From contig CAZAER010000005.1 of assembly GCA_964484195.1 (NCBI GenBank), forward strand, positions 124,001-188,000: 64,000 nucleotides of DNA. The letters run 5' to 3'. Every line of letters begins with the position of its first letter. The first letter of the stretch is position 1. This DNA is from JALHOP01 sp964484195 (GTDB taxonomy: Bacteria; Myxococcota; XYA12-FULL-58-9; JALHOP01). This document shows, piece by piece, positions 1-8,394 of this stretch. The translations under genes and the position numbers were made by a program. The notes under the pieces were generated by a model. That model had not been told where the DNA came from and ran no database searches. It was given only the letters and a program-made list of their open reading frames with translations.

Positions 1-237
1 ATCTGGAGCCCGTCCGCGGAAGAAGACATCAGACTGCGCCACGACTGGGAGAGCATCGCCGGCGCCATCGGCGCGGGTGGGTCGGTGACCGCGCATGTCG
101 GCGAAGTCTTGCAGGCGCGGCCCAAGGCGGCGTCATCCAAGGTGCGCGCGCTCGGCCTCGGCGATGACGGGCTGGTTCGCCGGTTGCCGCTCGGCTTCTA
201 TCTGCGCACGTCGTTCACCGCGAGCATCGTTGCTTGA
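1..237 (+). CDS. mutH: DNA mismatch repair endonuclease MutH, C-terminal part
   Basis: Partial: the 5' end lies outside the window and 78 codons are visible before the TGA at 235-237. The visible protein has the MutH C-terminal blocks in order: WSPSAEED, then RHDWE, GEVLQARPKAA and LPLGFYLRTSFTAS. These match E. coli MutH (WSPNEEED, REDWEE, GEYLQIRPKAA, LPRGFYLKKNFTSA) without gaps of note. MutH nicks the unmethylated strand at hemimethylated GATC sites once activated by MutS and MutL. The N-terminal catalytic residues cannot be checked here. The stop overlaps the proposed TTG start of the following hydrolase gene by 4 bases, so the two are probably co-transcribed. MutH is best known from Gammaproteobacteria, which makes it notable in this gene context. 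Confidence 0.9.
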   Translation: MWSPSAEEDIRLRHDWESIAGAIGAGGSVTAHVGEVLQARPKAASSKVRALGLGDDGLVRRLPLGFYLRTSFTASIVA

Positions 238-1094
238 AGACGCCCGGCGAACGAACCGTGAAGGCGCCGGGGCTCACGCTCGCGGCCCGTGAGTGGGGCG
301 ATCCCGCCTCGTCTCACAAGGTGCTGGCACTGCACGGCTGGCTCGACAACTGCGCAACCTTCGATGGTCTCGCGCCGCTGCTCGCGGGCATTCATCTCGT
401 CGCCATCGACTTTCCCGGGCACGGGCGCTCCGAGCACCGCAGCGTCAACGCGACATATCACTTCATCGACTGGATCCCCGACGTGGTCGCTGTAGCGGAC
501 GACCTCGGGTGGGACCGCTTCACCCTGATGGGCCACTCGATGGGCGCGGCGGTCGCGAGCATCACTGCCGGCACGGTGCCCGAACGCGTGCGCGGCGTGG
601 TGCTCCTCGATGGTTTGGCGCCATTCACGACCGCCGCCAGCGAGGTGCCCGAGACGCTCGCGTCGTATATCCGCCAACGCGCGCGCCTGCTCGAGAAGAA
701 GCGACCTCTGTACCCATCGCGCGACGCCGCGACCGACCGACTCCTCAAGGTGACGAACCTTACGCGTGAAGCCGCGGCAACTCTGGTCGAGCGCAACACC
801 GCGGAAACCCCCGAGGGCGTCGCCTGGACCTATGACGGCCGCTTGCGCCGCATTTCCCCGATGCGCTTCACCGACGAGCACAATCGCGCTTTCCTGCGCT
901 CCATCAAGGCGCCGGTGCTGTTCGTGCGACCTACCAGCGGCATCCGCGTCGATGCCACGGTGCTCGCGACTTGGCTTGGCGATATCGCCAATCTTACGAA
1001 GGTTTCGCCGGAGGGCGGTCACCACGTCCACCTCGAGTATCCGGATCGCATCGCTCCGGCGGTTCAGACTTTCCTGCAGCAGCTCCCTGAATAG
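234..1094 (+). CDS. alpha/beta-fold hydrolase
   Basis: A 286-residue alpha/beta hydrolase of the lipase/esterase-like superfamily, without a signal peptide, so probably cytosolic. The oxyanion-hole motif HGW is at about residues 34-36, DFPGHGRS follows at 59-66, and the nucleophile elbow GHSMGA places the catalytic Ser at residue 102. The candidate catalytic His lies in EGGHHVH near residue 262. The overall pattern resembles serine-hydrolase-like (SERHL/MEST-type) proteins. The substrate cannot be read from sequence. The listed start is a TTG that overlaps the mutH stop; a GTG at 258 is an alternative that would remove eight residues. No link to mismatch repair is implied beyond likely co-transcription. 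Confidence 0.85.
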   Translation: MKTPGERTVKAPGLTLAAREWGDPASSHKVLALHGWLDNCATFDGLAPLLAGIHLVAIDFPGHGRSEHRSVNATYHFIDWIPDVVAVADDLGWDRFTLMGHSMGAAVASITAGTVPERVRGVVLLDGLAPFTTAASEVPETLASYIRQRARLLEKKRPLYPSRDAATDRLLKVTNLTREAAATLVERNTAETPEGVAWTYDGRLRRISPMRFTDEHNRAFLRSIKAPVLFVRPTSGIRVDATVLATWLGDIANLTKVSPEGGHHVHLEYPDRIAPAVQTFLQQLPE

Positions 1095-1126
1095 ATCAGC
1101 GGCCAGCCTCGTCCGATCGTTTCTCC

Positions 1127-1963
1127 ATGCGATGGCTCGCCCCGCTGGCGCTTTTGATGTCGATCGCGCGCCCAGCGTTGGCCGAGCCTCGCGAGCCACC
1201 GAGCGGCACCGCGGACGTCATCATGCGGGCGTTGGGTGGCATCGAGGTGTCGCTATTGCGGGGTGGCGCGGACGTGGCCTCGGCGGTGCGTACCGAAGAG
1301 GGCAGCGAGCTCACCGTGGCGAGCGGCCGCGCCCGCCAATCGGGTTATCGCATCTCGACCTACAGCTCCCCCGGCAGCACCGGTTTTCGCCTGACGCCGA
1401 ACCTCGGCTTTCTCGATCAGCGAATCGCCATCAGCGACTTTCGTGAGGACCTGCCGATCGCCGGCAGCGGTAGCGGCACTGACGTCGGCGTCACCTGCTC
1501 GACGGCCGAGAGCGGTGAGCTCATCGACTGCAACGAGCCCAACACTTATGCGTTGCGCATGCGCAGCGGGTTCGTGGGTGCGCGCGGCGGCCTCGACATC
1601 GTCGGCGGCCGCATTGGCTACGAGTGGTTTCTCTCGGCCGACGTCATTCTCAACGTCGTCGAGTACCGTTACGTGAACGCGCGCATCGGCCGGTACCGGA
1701 CGCGTGGGGGCGAGCTCGCGGCGTTCCAATCCGGTGGTCTCGGCATTGGCTTTGGCGTGCGCATTCCGCAGCTGCACGCGGCGACGCGCGTCGCCTTCGA
1801 ATACATGGGCTATCGTGATTTCGACTACGCCGAGCCTTTGGAGTTCAAAGGCCCGGTCGTTTTCAACGCAGAGAAAGACGTCTACGAGCGGCCGCGGGTG
1901 TTCGTCTCCGGCGCGTCTCTCACTACTTGGAGCTTCATATGGGCGTTCGCCATCACCTACTGA
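1127..1963 (+). CDS. secreted protein of unknown function
   Basis: A 278-residue protein with a classical signal peptide: charged start, hydrophobic stretch, and ALA-EP cleavage site near residue 19. The mature part is rich in Gly and alternating aromatic/aliphatic residues, for example GLGIGFGVRIPQLHAATRV. It ends in a hydrophobic, aromatic segment (TTWSFIWAFAITY), as in outer-membrane beta-barrel proteins. I do not recognise a family. An outer-membrane or periplasmic location is an inference. The 3' end overlaps the start of the next lipoprotein gene by 25 bases, so the two are probably translated from one transcript and may work together. Confidence 0.7.
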   Translation: MRWLAPLALLMSIARPALAEPREPPSGTADVIMRALGGIEVSLLRGGADVASAVRTEEGSELTVASGRARQSGYRISTYSSPGSTGFRLTPNLGFLDQRIAISDFREDLPIAGSGSGTDVGVTCSTAESGELIDCNEPNTYALRMRSGFVGARGGLDIVGGRIGYEWFLSADVILNVVEYRYVNARIGRYRTRGGELAAFQSGGLGIGFGVRIPQLHAATRVAFEYMGYRDFDYAEPLEFKGPVVFNAEKDVYERPRVFVSGASLTTWSFIWAFAITY

Positions 1964-2355
1964 TCGCGTCCGTCTTCGTGGCGGGTTGTGGCGTCGGTGA
2001 AGGCGTCCCTTCGGGGCCGGCCGACATTACCGTCCGCAATCGCAGTCAGTTCGAGCTGCTCGAGCTACGCTTCCATCCGACGCCGACCTGGAGCGAGACC
2101 GCGAACCTCCTGGAAGTGCCGCTCGGCATCGACGAGTCGCTGCCGCTCGTTTTCCAGAACGGCGACTACGTGACCGCGATGCGCCGCAAAGTCGAGGTGG
2201 GTGAGATCATCGCCATCAGCAGCGCACAACCCTTGCCGCCGATGGCAAACGGCGCCGTGCTCATCGTCTTCGACATGTCTTTTCGCATCGAGCCTCCGAC
2301 GGCCTACGAGCCGCCAGAAGAGACCTCGACCACCGCGTCGGGGTCGATGAGGTAG
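1939..2355 (+). CDS. small lipoprotein, unknown function
   Basis: A 138-residue protein that starts MGVRHHLLIASVFVAGC, giving a lipobox with Cys17 as the lipidated residue. The mature part carries a short beta-rich region (PADITVRNRSQFELLELRF) that resembles small bacterial Ig-like or C2-like sandwiches, but I cannot name a family. The ATG at 1939 is preferred over an upstream in-frame codon at 1927 because it places the signal sequence directly at the N-terminus. It overlaps the preceding secreted-protein gene. Its 3' end overlaps the convergent regulator gene by 52 bases, which is long for a tail-to-tail overlap. Confidence 0.7.
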   Translation: MGVRHHLLIASVFVAGCGVGEGVPSGPADITVRNRSQFELLELRFHPTPTWSETANLLEVPLGIDESLPLVFQNGDYVTAMRRKVEVGEIIAISSAQPLPPMANGAVLIVFDMSFRIEPPTAYEPPEETSTTASGSMR

Positions 2356-2807
2356 CCGTCGTCTCGTGTCTGCAGTAGCGGACGTAGCCCGAGACGGCGC
2401 AACGTCGCCAGTGCCACGTAGACCCGAGCCGCTCCCGACTCGGGGGTCACGCGTTGCCCTGGCCAACCGGCTTCGAAGAGCTCGTTCAAGGTGGCGGCGC
2501 TGCCCGGGCGCTGCTTGTGCCGATCGACTAAGGCGCCGAAGAGCAAGCGAAGCGGTCCGCGTCGTTGCAGTGACACGCGCTCTGCGCCTTCGAGCTCGAA
2601 CCAGCGTAGCTCCGCATGCACCTTGAGACGTGGCGCGGGCGTGCCAGCCGGCTCGAGGAGCGTTTCGAGGGTATCGACCGCGCGTCGTAGCCGCTGGCGA
2701 TCGTCGTCGGAGAGGCTGGTGCGTTGCTCGGCGATCGCCTCCACCAGCGCGAGCGCGTCGTCCAGCCGCGAAACAGAGGGGTGCTCTACCGGTCCATCGT
2801 CCGGCAT
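2304..2807 (-). CDS. winged-helix transcriptional regulator-like protein
   Basis: A 167-residue protein with a helical N-terminal half (about 1-65). The C-terminal region has the spacing of an OmpR/SARP-type winged helix: basic LQRRGPLRLLFGALVDR, then GWPGQRVTPESGAARVYVALATLR (split here by family position), and a final hairpin LLQTRDDGYLIDPDA. The last motif closely resembles the RGVGYRL-type wing of Trans_reg_C domains. No receiver domain is present, so it is not a standard response regulator. Targets are unknown. It is transcribed away from the proline-rich secreted protein gene at 3053, leaving a 245-base shared upstream region. Confidence 0.65.
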   Translation of the reverse strand: MPDDGPVEHPSVSRLDDALALVEAIAEQRTSLSDDDRQRLRRAVDTLETLLEPAGTPAPRLKVHAELRWFELEGAERVSLQRRGPLRLLFGALVDRHKQRPGSAATLNELFEAGWPGQRVTPESGAARVYVALATLRRLGLRPLLQTRDDGYLIDPDAVVEVSSGGS

Positions 2808-3052
2808 GGCGATTCTCCTTGGTCGTATCGACGCCTCCGCGAGCCCGTGGAGGAAGAGGGCGCGGGGATCGTTTGCGACGGGTTTTGCTAAGGGAACGTA
2901 CGGCGTGGGTTTTCGGATCCATGCCTACCCTTGGGCTCCAATGGCCCAAATGCCGACATGTCAGGCTCGGCCCTCACAACGAAAATCCGCGTACCGCGAT
3001 GATCGTCGATGCGCCTTTCTCGGGCGCACCAATCCACATTCCGGAGATTTCC
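2808..3052. other. longest non-coding gap: divergent upstream region
   Basis: This 245-base gap separates the winged-helix regulator (minus strand) from the proline-rich protein gene (plus strand). It must hold both promoters. I see a GGAG ribosome binding site just before the ATG at 3053. I see no convincing -35/-10 pair, no strong palindrome and no additional small ORF that I would defend. An in-frame ATG at 2999 exists but has a poorer ribosome binding site than 3053. Confidence 0.4.
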
Positions 3053-3457
3053 ATGGCGCTGCTTGAAGCCCAGCCGCTGCGCGCGGGCGCTTCTTCCTCG
3101 GGGTCTGTCCAGGCTCCTTCCACCCCGGTGACTCGCTCGTCGGTTTCGCTCGACCTCTCGGCCGGCTTTACGACCAACGAAGGCGCGACCGCGCGCCTGC
3201 TGCTGCTCGACCGCAACTGGGACCGTCAGTATCAGCGCTATCCCGGTCCGCACCGTCCAGGTCCGTATCGTCCGGGTCCGTACCGTCCGTATCCGCCGCC
3301 ATATTATCCCAGCCCCTTTCCGGTGCCGGTGCCGATCCCCGGTTACCCGTCGCCTCTGCCGGGTCCGCTCCCGGGCGAGCGCGCTTGCCATGCCTGGGAG
3401 ATCGGCAGCTGGGGCTCGCGCCAAGATGTGTTCGGCCGCTGGTGGTGCCGCTGGTAA
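3053..3457 (+). CDS. proline-rich protein with PGPYRPGPY repeats
   Basis: A 134-residue protein of unknown function. Residues about 1-60 are Ser/Ala-rich and contain SSVSLDLSAGFTTNEG. Residues about 60-105 form a low-complexity Pro/Tyr/Arg tract (RPGPYRPGPYRPYPPPYYP, then PVPVPIPGYPSPLPGPLPG). The tail is Trp-rich and ends GRWWCRW. There is no obvious signal peptide. The ATG at 3053 is chosen because of a GGAG six bases upstream. The Pro/Tyr tract could be an extended wall- or surface-spanning spacer or a binding tract, but this is inference. The following lipoprotein gene starts 60 bases downstream in the same direction. Confidence 0.6.
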   Translation: MALLEAQPLRAGASSSGSVQAPSTPVTRSSVSLDLSAGFTTNEGATARLLLLDRNWDRQYQRYPGPHRPGPYRPGPYRPYPPPYYPSPFPVPVPIPGYPSPLPGPLPGERACHAWEIGSWGSRQDVFGRWWCRW

Positions 3458-3517
3458 CAGCTGCGTCCTTGCCGGCCGCGAGGCGGAGCGGATACTGACG
3501 AGCGCGTGGGGGAAACC

Positions 3518-5128
3518 ATGCGCGCTCGGCTCGGTCTCGTGTTCCTGTGTCTCGCGGCCGCCGCTGCTTGCAGTGACGACAAGAAGGACGGTCCCGGCGA
3601 CGACGACGCGCCGCCGCTGACCATCGTGCAGACCTTGCCCGCCGCGGACGCCGTCGATGTCGCGGCGAGCACAGCCGCGATCACGGTCACGTTCTCCCAG
3701 GCCCTCGACGCCGCGTCCGTGCCGGCGCAGCTACTGCTCGCGCGCGGTGATGCGACTCTCCCCGTGACTTACACGGTCAACGGCCCGCTGCTCACCGTGA
3801 CTCCGGGCGGCGCTCTCGGCTACGGCTCGCGTTGCGCGCTCACCTTGCCCGCGGGCATCCGCGGCGCTCAGGGCTCGGAGCTCGAGGCCGACGCGATCCT
3901 CGCGTTCACGACGGCAATCACCAGCGGGTTAGCGCAGACAGAGCTCGCCGCCGATGACCAGCTGCGCCGCAAGACCGGCGATCAGATCGGCGTCGACGCC
4001 GCCGGTAACGTCTTTGCACTCTTCTCGTTCGATAACGACGACATAAGGGTGCGACGCCATGCGGTGAGCACCGGCACCTGGTCGCCAGAAGCCACCGTCG
4101 TCGCGGGTGAGAGCGCGACGCTGTCGGTGAGCGCGAGCGGTGACGCGCTCGTGGCTGGGCGTGAGTTCAGTGGCCCGTACCGCAACTGGACCTCGCTCTA
4201 CACGAGCGGCGGGTCCTGGGCGATGGCCGAGCAGGTTTCGACGCAGGCCGACAGCGAGGGTCCGGCGGACATCGTGCTCGCTGCCGGCACCGCGTCGGCG
4301 ATTTTTCGTGGCGACTTGAACGCCGGCACGGCGCACGTACGCTTCGCGCGCAAGAGCGCCGGGGCGTGGCAAGTATCGCAGCAGATCTCCGACGTCGGAG
4401 CGCTCGCCGGCATGCCCCTGGTCGCGAGTGACGGCGCGGGTAACACCTGGGCCGTCTGGTCGCAGGCGAACACCGAAGGCACCTTCAACACCTGGGCCGC
4501 GTATTGCCCCGCCGGCGGTGCCTGTGGAGGCGCCAGCGTCATCGACGACGCGGCAGCAAACACCGCGGTCGTCGACCTCGCGATGAGCACCTCCGGCGTC
4601 GCCATCGTTCTGTGGAGCGAAGGCGCCGGCGCCACTGCGCGCTACTGGGCGAATGTCGCGACTGGCACGAGCTTCGGGGGATCGGCCCCCATCTCACCGG
4701 CGGGCACCTTGGGTGGTGGTAGCGTCGCGCTCTGCGGCACTGGCTCGGGTTTCGTCATCTGGTCGCAGACCGATGCCGCTCTCGGCCGTGACGACGTCTG
4801 GTCTGTTCGTTATAGCGGAGGAGCGTTCGCGGAGCCGGTGCGCATCGAGCAGAGCAACGCCACCGCGAGCGCGCCGCGTGCCGTCTGTGACGCGGTCGGA
4901 AACGCCACCGCAGTGTGGATTCAAGAGTCTCAGGCGGTCGCGAGCGTGTGGAGCAACCGCTATCGCGCCGGCGTCGGTTGGCGTGAGCCGCGTCTCGTCG
5001 AGGAGCACACCGCCATCGTCGAGGCCGTGGACCTTGGGGGTAACGCTGATGGCCGCGCCGTGGCCTGGTGGATCGAGCGCGTTGCCGCCGAGACCGTCGT
5101 GCACGTCTGGGCGGGCGACGTCCCCTAG
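3518..5128 (+). CDS. lipoprotein with Ig-like domain and propeller-like repeats
   Basis: A 536-residue lipoprotein. The N-terminus MRARLGLVFLCLAAAAAC gives a lipobox, followed by an acidic linker (SDDKKDGPGDDD). Residues about 35-130 fit a bacterial Ig-like fold of the Big_5 type (LPAADAVDVAASTAAITVTFSQ ... LTLPAGIRG). The rest repeats a motif with a Trp near a strand end: AVWSQAN, VLWSEGA, VIWSQTD, AVWIQES and AWWIER. That looks like the blades of a beta-propeller. A cell-surface or periplasmic binding role is likely but no ligand is indicated. The ATG at 3518 is preferred over a GTG at 3506. The stop shares CTAG with the convergent PilZ gene, a 4-base overlap. Confidence 0.75.
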   Translation: MRARLGLVFLCLAAAAACSDDKKDGPGDDDAPPLTIVQTLPAADAVDVAASTAAITVTFSQALDAASVPAQLLLARGDATLPVTYTVNGPLLTVTPGGALGYGSRCALTLPAGIRGAQGSELEADAILAFTTAITSGLAQTELAADDQLRRKTGDQIGVDAAGNVFALFSFDNDDIRVRRHAVSTGTWSPEATVVAGESATLSVSASGDALVAGREFSGPYRNWTSLYTSGGSWAMAEQVSTQADSEGPADIVLAAGTASAIFRGDLNAGTAHVRFARKSAGAWQVSQQISDVGALAGMPLVASDGAGNTWAVWSQANTEGTFNTWAAYCPAGGACGGASVIDDAAANTAVVDLAMSTSGVAIVLWSEGAGATARYWANVATGTSFGGSAPISPAGTLGGGSVALCGTGSGFVIWSQTDAALGRDDVWSVRYSGGAFAEPVRIEQSNATASAPRAVCDAVGNATAVWIQESQAVASVWSNRYRAGVGWREPRLVEEHTAIVEAVDLGGNADGRAVAWWIERVAAETVVHVWAGDVP

Positions 5129-5568
5129 GAGTGGTCTTCCTCGATGTGCGGCATGGCGGGGATCTGCGCCAGCTCGCTTGCGCGATCGGCCGCGGCCTTC
5201 TTGCGCATCGAGGTGAGGAAGTCGCGGATGTAGCGCTCGATCGCCTTCTTGTCCTTGCGGGCGATCTTCACGAACTCGAGGCCCATGCCCTGCGCGAAGG
5301 AGCTGCTGTCGTCGTTGGTGCTGGTCGACCAGCGGACGATGCAGGTCGCGGCGATTGGCGTCTTCTGCTCGGGGAGGGTGAAAGTGACGTCGAGCTCGGA
5401 GCCCCGCGGCATCGGATTGGGCGTCGAGATGAACACGCCGTTGTTCGAAATGTTCGTGATGCGGCTCTTCAAGAGCACGTCGCGACCGGGATAGTCCGCG
5501 GCAATGAACACGCGCGACGGGACCCGGAAGTACCGCGACAGCACCGCGATGGGGATCTCGCCTTTCAC
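5125..5568 (-). CDS. PilZ domain protein
   Basis: A 147-residue single-domain PilZ protein. The two c-di-GMP-binding motifs are visible: RVPSR (RxxxR, residues about 15-19) and NISNNG (the [D/N]xSxxG motif, about 39-44). It has the flavour of the PilZ-like paralogous family described in Myxococcus (gliding/type IV pilus associated), with the GMGLEFV strand before a C-terminal helix. The C-terminus is a long charged helix (IARKDKKAIERYIRDF). Binding of c-di-GMP is plausible because both motifs are intact, but it is not shown. It is transcribed in the same direction as the aminopeptidase gene, beginning 21 bases after that gene's stop. Confidence 0.85.
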   Translation of the reverse strand: MKGEIPIAVLSRYFRVPSRVFIAADYPGRDVLLKSRITNISNNGVFISTPNPMPRGSELDVTFTLPEQKTPIAATCIVRWSTSTNDDSSSFAQGMGLEFVKIARKDKKAIERYIRDFLTSMRKKAAADRASELAQIPAMPHIEEDHS

Positions 5569-5588
5569 TGCGGGTGATCCTAACCGAA

Positions 5589-8252
5589 TCAGGCGCTGCG
5601 TGCAGCACCCTCGTGTTTGGTAAAATCGCGCAAGAGCCAGTTACGCAAGCCGTTGGTCTCGCGCGTGGCCAGCTCGGCCTTGAGCCGCATGGCCTCCAGA
5701 GCCTTCTGAAGGGCGCGTTTGGCCTCTTCGACGGGGTTCTTGGTGAAGAAGCCCTCGACGTCGCCTTCGAGATCGGCCGGCAACGATCCTGTGGATTCCA
5801 CCAAGCGCGCCACCCCCATCGACCCCACACGTGGGCCAATGGCGGACCAGTGCTTCTTCAGGAACTCCCAAGCAGCCCTTTGGGTCGCTTTGCGCCCGAG
5901 CATCGGCGCGATGACGACGCGCAGTTGCTCCTGGGGCACGGTTTCGTCGAGGCACATGGCGAGGACGCGGCCGTTCGCTTTCTTGTCCTCGAAAGCAGAC
6001 AAGGCGCCGAGGTACCTGGCTTGCAGGTCGGGCGTGCTGCGTGCCTCCTTGCGCTTCAAGTACACGCCCACGTAGCGGTCGAGGAGGGTGTTGTCGCCTT
6101 TCACGGCGCCGAGGGCCACCAGAGTGCCGGCGAGGTTCGGATCGACCGCCGTCGGATCCTCCATCTCGCGCTCCACCAGCCGGGCTGCTTCGGCGAGCAC
6201 CTTCGGATCACGCCCGAGCTCACCCAGGGCGTAGACGATCGAGGCGCGACGAACGCCCTGCGCTTCTGGCTCGCCGTTGCGCGCCTGCATGCCGAGTGAT
6301 TCGAGCTGTGGTGCGAAGAACCAGCGCACGAGCTCGGCGAAGCGCGCTTCTTCGGCTGGGCCCACGAGATAGCTGTGGATCGAGCTCAGCGCCTTGGTCA
6401 TCGAGCGCGTCACGATGTGATCGCTGTCGCCGCGGAACGCCGAGAGCACGTCGAGGAAGGCGCCGACATCGCTCTCACCGTTGCGCACGAGGGCCCACTG
6501 ATCCTCGATGAGCGTCATGCGTTCCGAGGGCGCGAGGTCCGCAACCGCGGTCAAGAGCCGCGCCCGCATCAAGGCGTCCATCTGCACCCGGTAGAAACCA
6601 CCCGCCGAGGCGTTGGCATGGACCCAGCGCACGCCAGCGGGAAGATCGACGGTCTCCTCCGAATGACGCATCAAGTGCCTGTGGGTCTTGATTCCGCCTG
6701 GACCGCTATAGCGGATGACGATCGGGATGGTCCAGATCTGCGCCGTTCCCTTCTTCATCATGCCGGCATCCGAGAAGAAGCGGCGCTGCTTCAAGGTGAG
6801 CGTCGTCTTGCCGCCGCTTTCGGCCATGCCGGGCGCGGCGCTCACGGTCACCAGGGGGAAGCCTTCTTGCTCGACCCAGCTGCGCATGAGCTCGCCGACC
6901 GGCTCGCCCGAGGCCTCCGCGAGGCAACGCCACAAGTCCGCTCCAGCGGCGTTCTTGTTCTTGAACTCGACCTGATAGGCCTTGATGCCTTTCTGGAAAA
7001 CCGCATCGCCGAGGTAGGCCTCGCACATGCGTAGGACGGCGCAGCCCTTCTCGTAGGTGATCACGTCGAAGAGCTCGGTCGCCTCGGCTGGCGTCTTGAC
7101 CGGGGTGTACACGGGGTGCGTGTTCACGAGCGCGTCGGCGGCGAGGGCGCTCTCCTTCGACTCGAGGTAGTCGTCCCACATGCGCCAGGTCGGCTGCCAA
7201 ACGTCGACCGCCTTGTAGGCGATCCAGGTGGCGAAGGCCTCGTTGAGCCAAAGATCGTCCCACCACTTCATGGTGACGAGGTTGCCGAACCACTGGTGCG
7301 CGAGCTCGTGCGCGATGACCTCGGCAATCCGCTTTTGCGACGTCCACGAGGTCGCGCCCGGCTGCATCAGCAAGAGATTTTGCCGGTAGAAGATGGCGCC
7401 GACGTTCTCCATGGCGCCGGCGTCGAAACCGGGCACGGCGACCTGATCGAGCTTCTGATAGTTGTACTTCTGGCCGAAGTACTTCTCGAACCAGGGCAGA
7501 ACTTGCGCGGTGACGTCCTGCGCGAAGTCGGTGAGCTTGCCTTTGCCTGGCCCCGCCCAGGCGCGGCAGGGGATCTTGGCGATGATGCGCTTCTTCGAAG
7601 CCTCGAGGTTACCGATGGTGACTGCGACCAGGTAGCTCGAGATGATGCGCGTCGCGCCGAAGCTATGCGTTTCGGCCGGCTTGCCGCTGACGCGGACTTT
7701 TTTCACGCCTTTGGGAACACCGTTGGTGATCACCGTGAGACCGGGATCCGTCGTTACCGTCCACTGGAAGGTCGCTTTGTGCTCGGGCTCGTCGAAGCAG
7801 GGGAAGATGCCGCGGGCGTCGGTGGCCTCGCACTGCGAAACGATGGCGCGCTCGTCACCGTCTTTGGCGAGATAGAGCCCATGCATGCTCGGGTTGAGCT
7901 TCCCTTTGAAGCTCGCGGTGATCTCGAAAGCACCCTTGGGGAGCTCTTTGGGGAAGCTCAGCTCCACCGTCTCGCGGTCTTTTCTCGCCTTTGCCTTACC
8001 CTTGATTTTCTTCTTGCCGACGATGGCGACGACGTCGCCGACGGTGAGGTCGCGGGCGTGCAGCTCGACCACGTCGGAAGCAAGCCGGCTCTTCAGGCTG
8101 ATGCGCACCGTGCCCGAGAAGGTCATCTTCTTCGGGGTGGCGAAGAGGTGGATGGCGTAGGCGCGCGGCGTGATGTCTTTCGAGAGCCGATAGTCCGTGG
8201 TGGTCATGCGGACATGAGGCTTAGCTGCGATGATCGGCCCACGCAACGCCAT
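5589..8252 (-). CDS. M1 family zinc aminopeptidase
   Basis: An 887-residue gluzincin of the M1 family, about the usual length. The exopeptidase motif GAMEN is at about residues 278-282. The zinc motif HELAHQW (HExxH) is near 312-318, with the third ligand Glu in WLNEAFATW about 18 residues later. The second half is an all-helical ERAP1_C-like region. The enzyme removes N-terminal amino acids from peptides, probably in the cytosol because no signal peptide is seen. It looks closer to the puromycin-sensitive/tricorn-interacting aminopeptidases than to E. coli PepN. The start at 8252 is preferred because a purine-rich GAAGAGAG lies just upstream; an internal ATG at 8207 is the alternative. Confidence 0.93.
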   Translation of the reverse strand: MALRGPIIAAKPHVRMTTTDYRLSKDITPRAYAIHLFATPKKMTFSGTVRISLKSRLASDVVELHARDLTVGDVVAIVGKKKIKGKAKARKDRETVELSFPKELPKGAFEITASFKGKLNPSMHGLYLAKDGDERAIVSQCEATDARGIFPCFDEPEHKATFQWTVTTDPGLTVITNGVPKGVKKVRVSGKPAETHSFGATRIISSYLVAVTIGNLEASKKRIIAKIPCRAWAGPGKGKLTDFAQDVTAQVLPWFEKYFGQKYNYQKLDQVAVPGFDAGAMENVGAIFYRQNLLLMQPGATSWTSQKRIAEVIAHELAHQWFGNLVTMKWWDDLWLNEAFATWIAYKAVDVWQPTWRMWDDYLESKESALAADALVNTHPVYTPVKTPAEATELFDVITYEKGCAVLRMCEAYLGDAVFQKGIKAYQVEFKNKNAAGADLWRCLAEASGEPVGELMRSWVEQEGFPLVTVSAAPGMAESGGKTTLTLKQRRFFSDAGMMKKGTAQIWTIPIVIRYSGPGGIKTHRHLMRHSEETVDLPAGVRWVHANASAGGFYRVQMDALMRARLLTAVADLAPSERMTLIEDQWALVRNGESDVGAFLDVLSAFRGDSDHIVTRSMTKALSSIHSYLVGPAEEARFAELVRWFFAPQLESLGMQARNGEPEAQGVRRASIVYALGELGRDPKVLAEAARLVEREMEDPTAVDPNLAGTLVALGAVKGDNTLLDRYVGVYLKRKEARSTPDLQARYLGALSAFEDKKANGRVLAMCLDETVPQEQLRVVIAPMLGRKATQRAAWEFLKKHWSAIGPRVGSMGVARLVESTGSLPADLEGDVEGFFTKNPVEEAKRALQKALEAMRLKAELATRETNGLRNWLLRDFTKHEGAARSA

Positions 8253-8275
8253 ACTCTCTTCAACACGCTCGCAGA

Positions 8276-8298
8276 AAAATGGTGACAGCCACCATTTT
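8276..8298. repeat. palindromic repeat, copy 1
   Basis: A 23-bp element with perfect 9-bp inverted arms AAAATGGTG / CACCATTTT around the centre ACAGC. A second copy with the same arms and centre ACTGC lies 38 bp further on. Both lie between the divergent aminopeptidase and ABC exporter genes. A lone left half (AAAATGGTGAC) recurs at 12034. Such short A-rich/GGTGAC palindromes can be REP-like elements spread by RAYT transposases, or twin operator sites. The sequence alone does not decide which. Confidence 0.75.
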
Positions 8299-8313
8299 CG
8301 TCGTGAGGCCTAC

Positions 8314-8336
8314 AAAATGGTGACTGCCACCATTTT
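8314..8336. repeat. palindromic repeat, copy 2
   Basis: This 23-bp element has the same 9-bp arms AAAATGGTG / CACCATTTT as the element at 8276-8298, with the central base changed (ACTGC for ACAGC). The two copies are in direct orientation with 15 bp between them. It ends 58 bp upstream of the ABC exporter start and 62 bp upstream of the aminopeptidase start (measured to its near edge). It could therefore influence both genes as an operator, or simply be a REP-type insertion. Confidence 0.75.
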
Positions 8337-8394
8337 GTTTCCGTTGTTCTCGGGCTGTTGACTCTTCGGCCGCGCAAGCGCTCTTAGAGCCGTC

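Noticed and set aside
3240..3370. CRISPR-like short repeats in the PGPYRP region
   Set aside because: The repeats are 12-15 bases, in frame and encode a Pro/Tyr tract; there are no spacers.
7116..8285. 389-codon plus-strand open frame opposite the M1 aminopeptidase
   Set aside because: Its translation is compositionally biased and mirrors the aminopeptidase codons; HExxH and GAMEN settle the coding strand.
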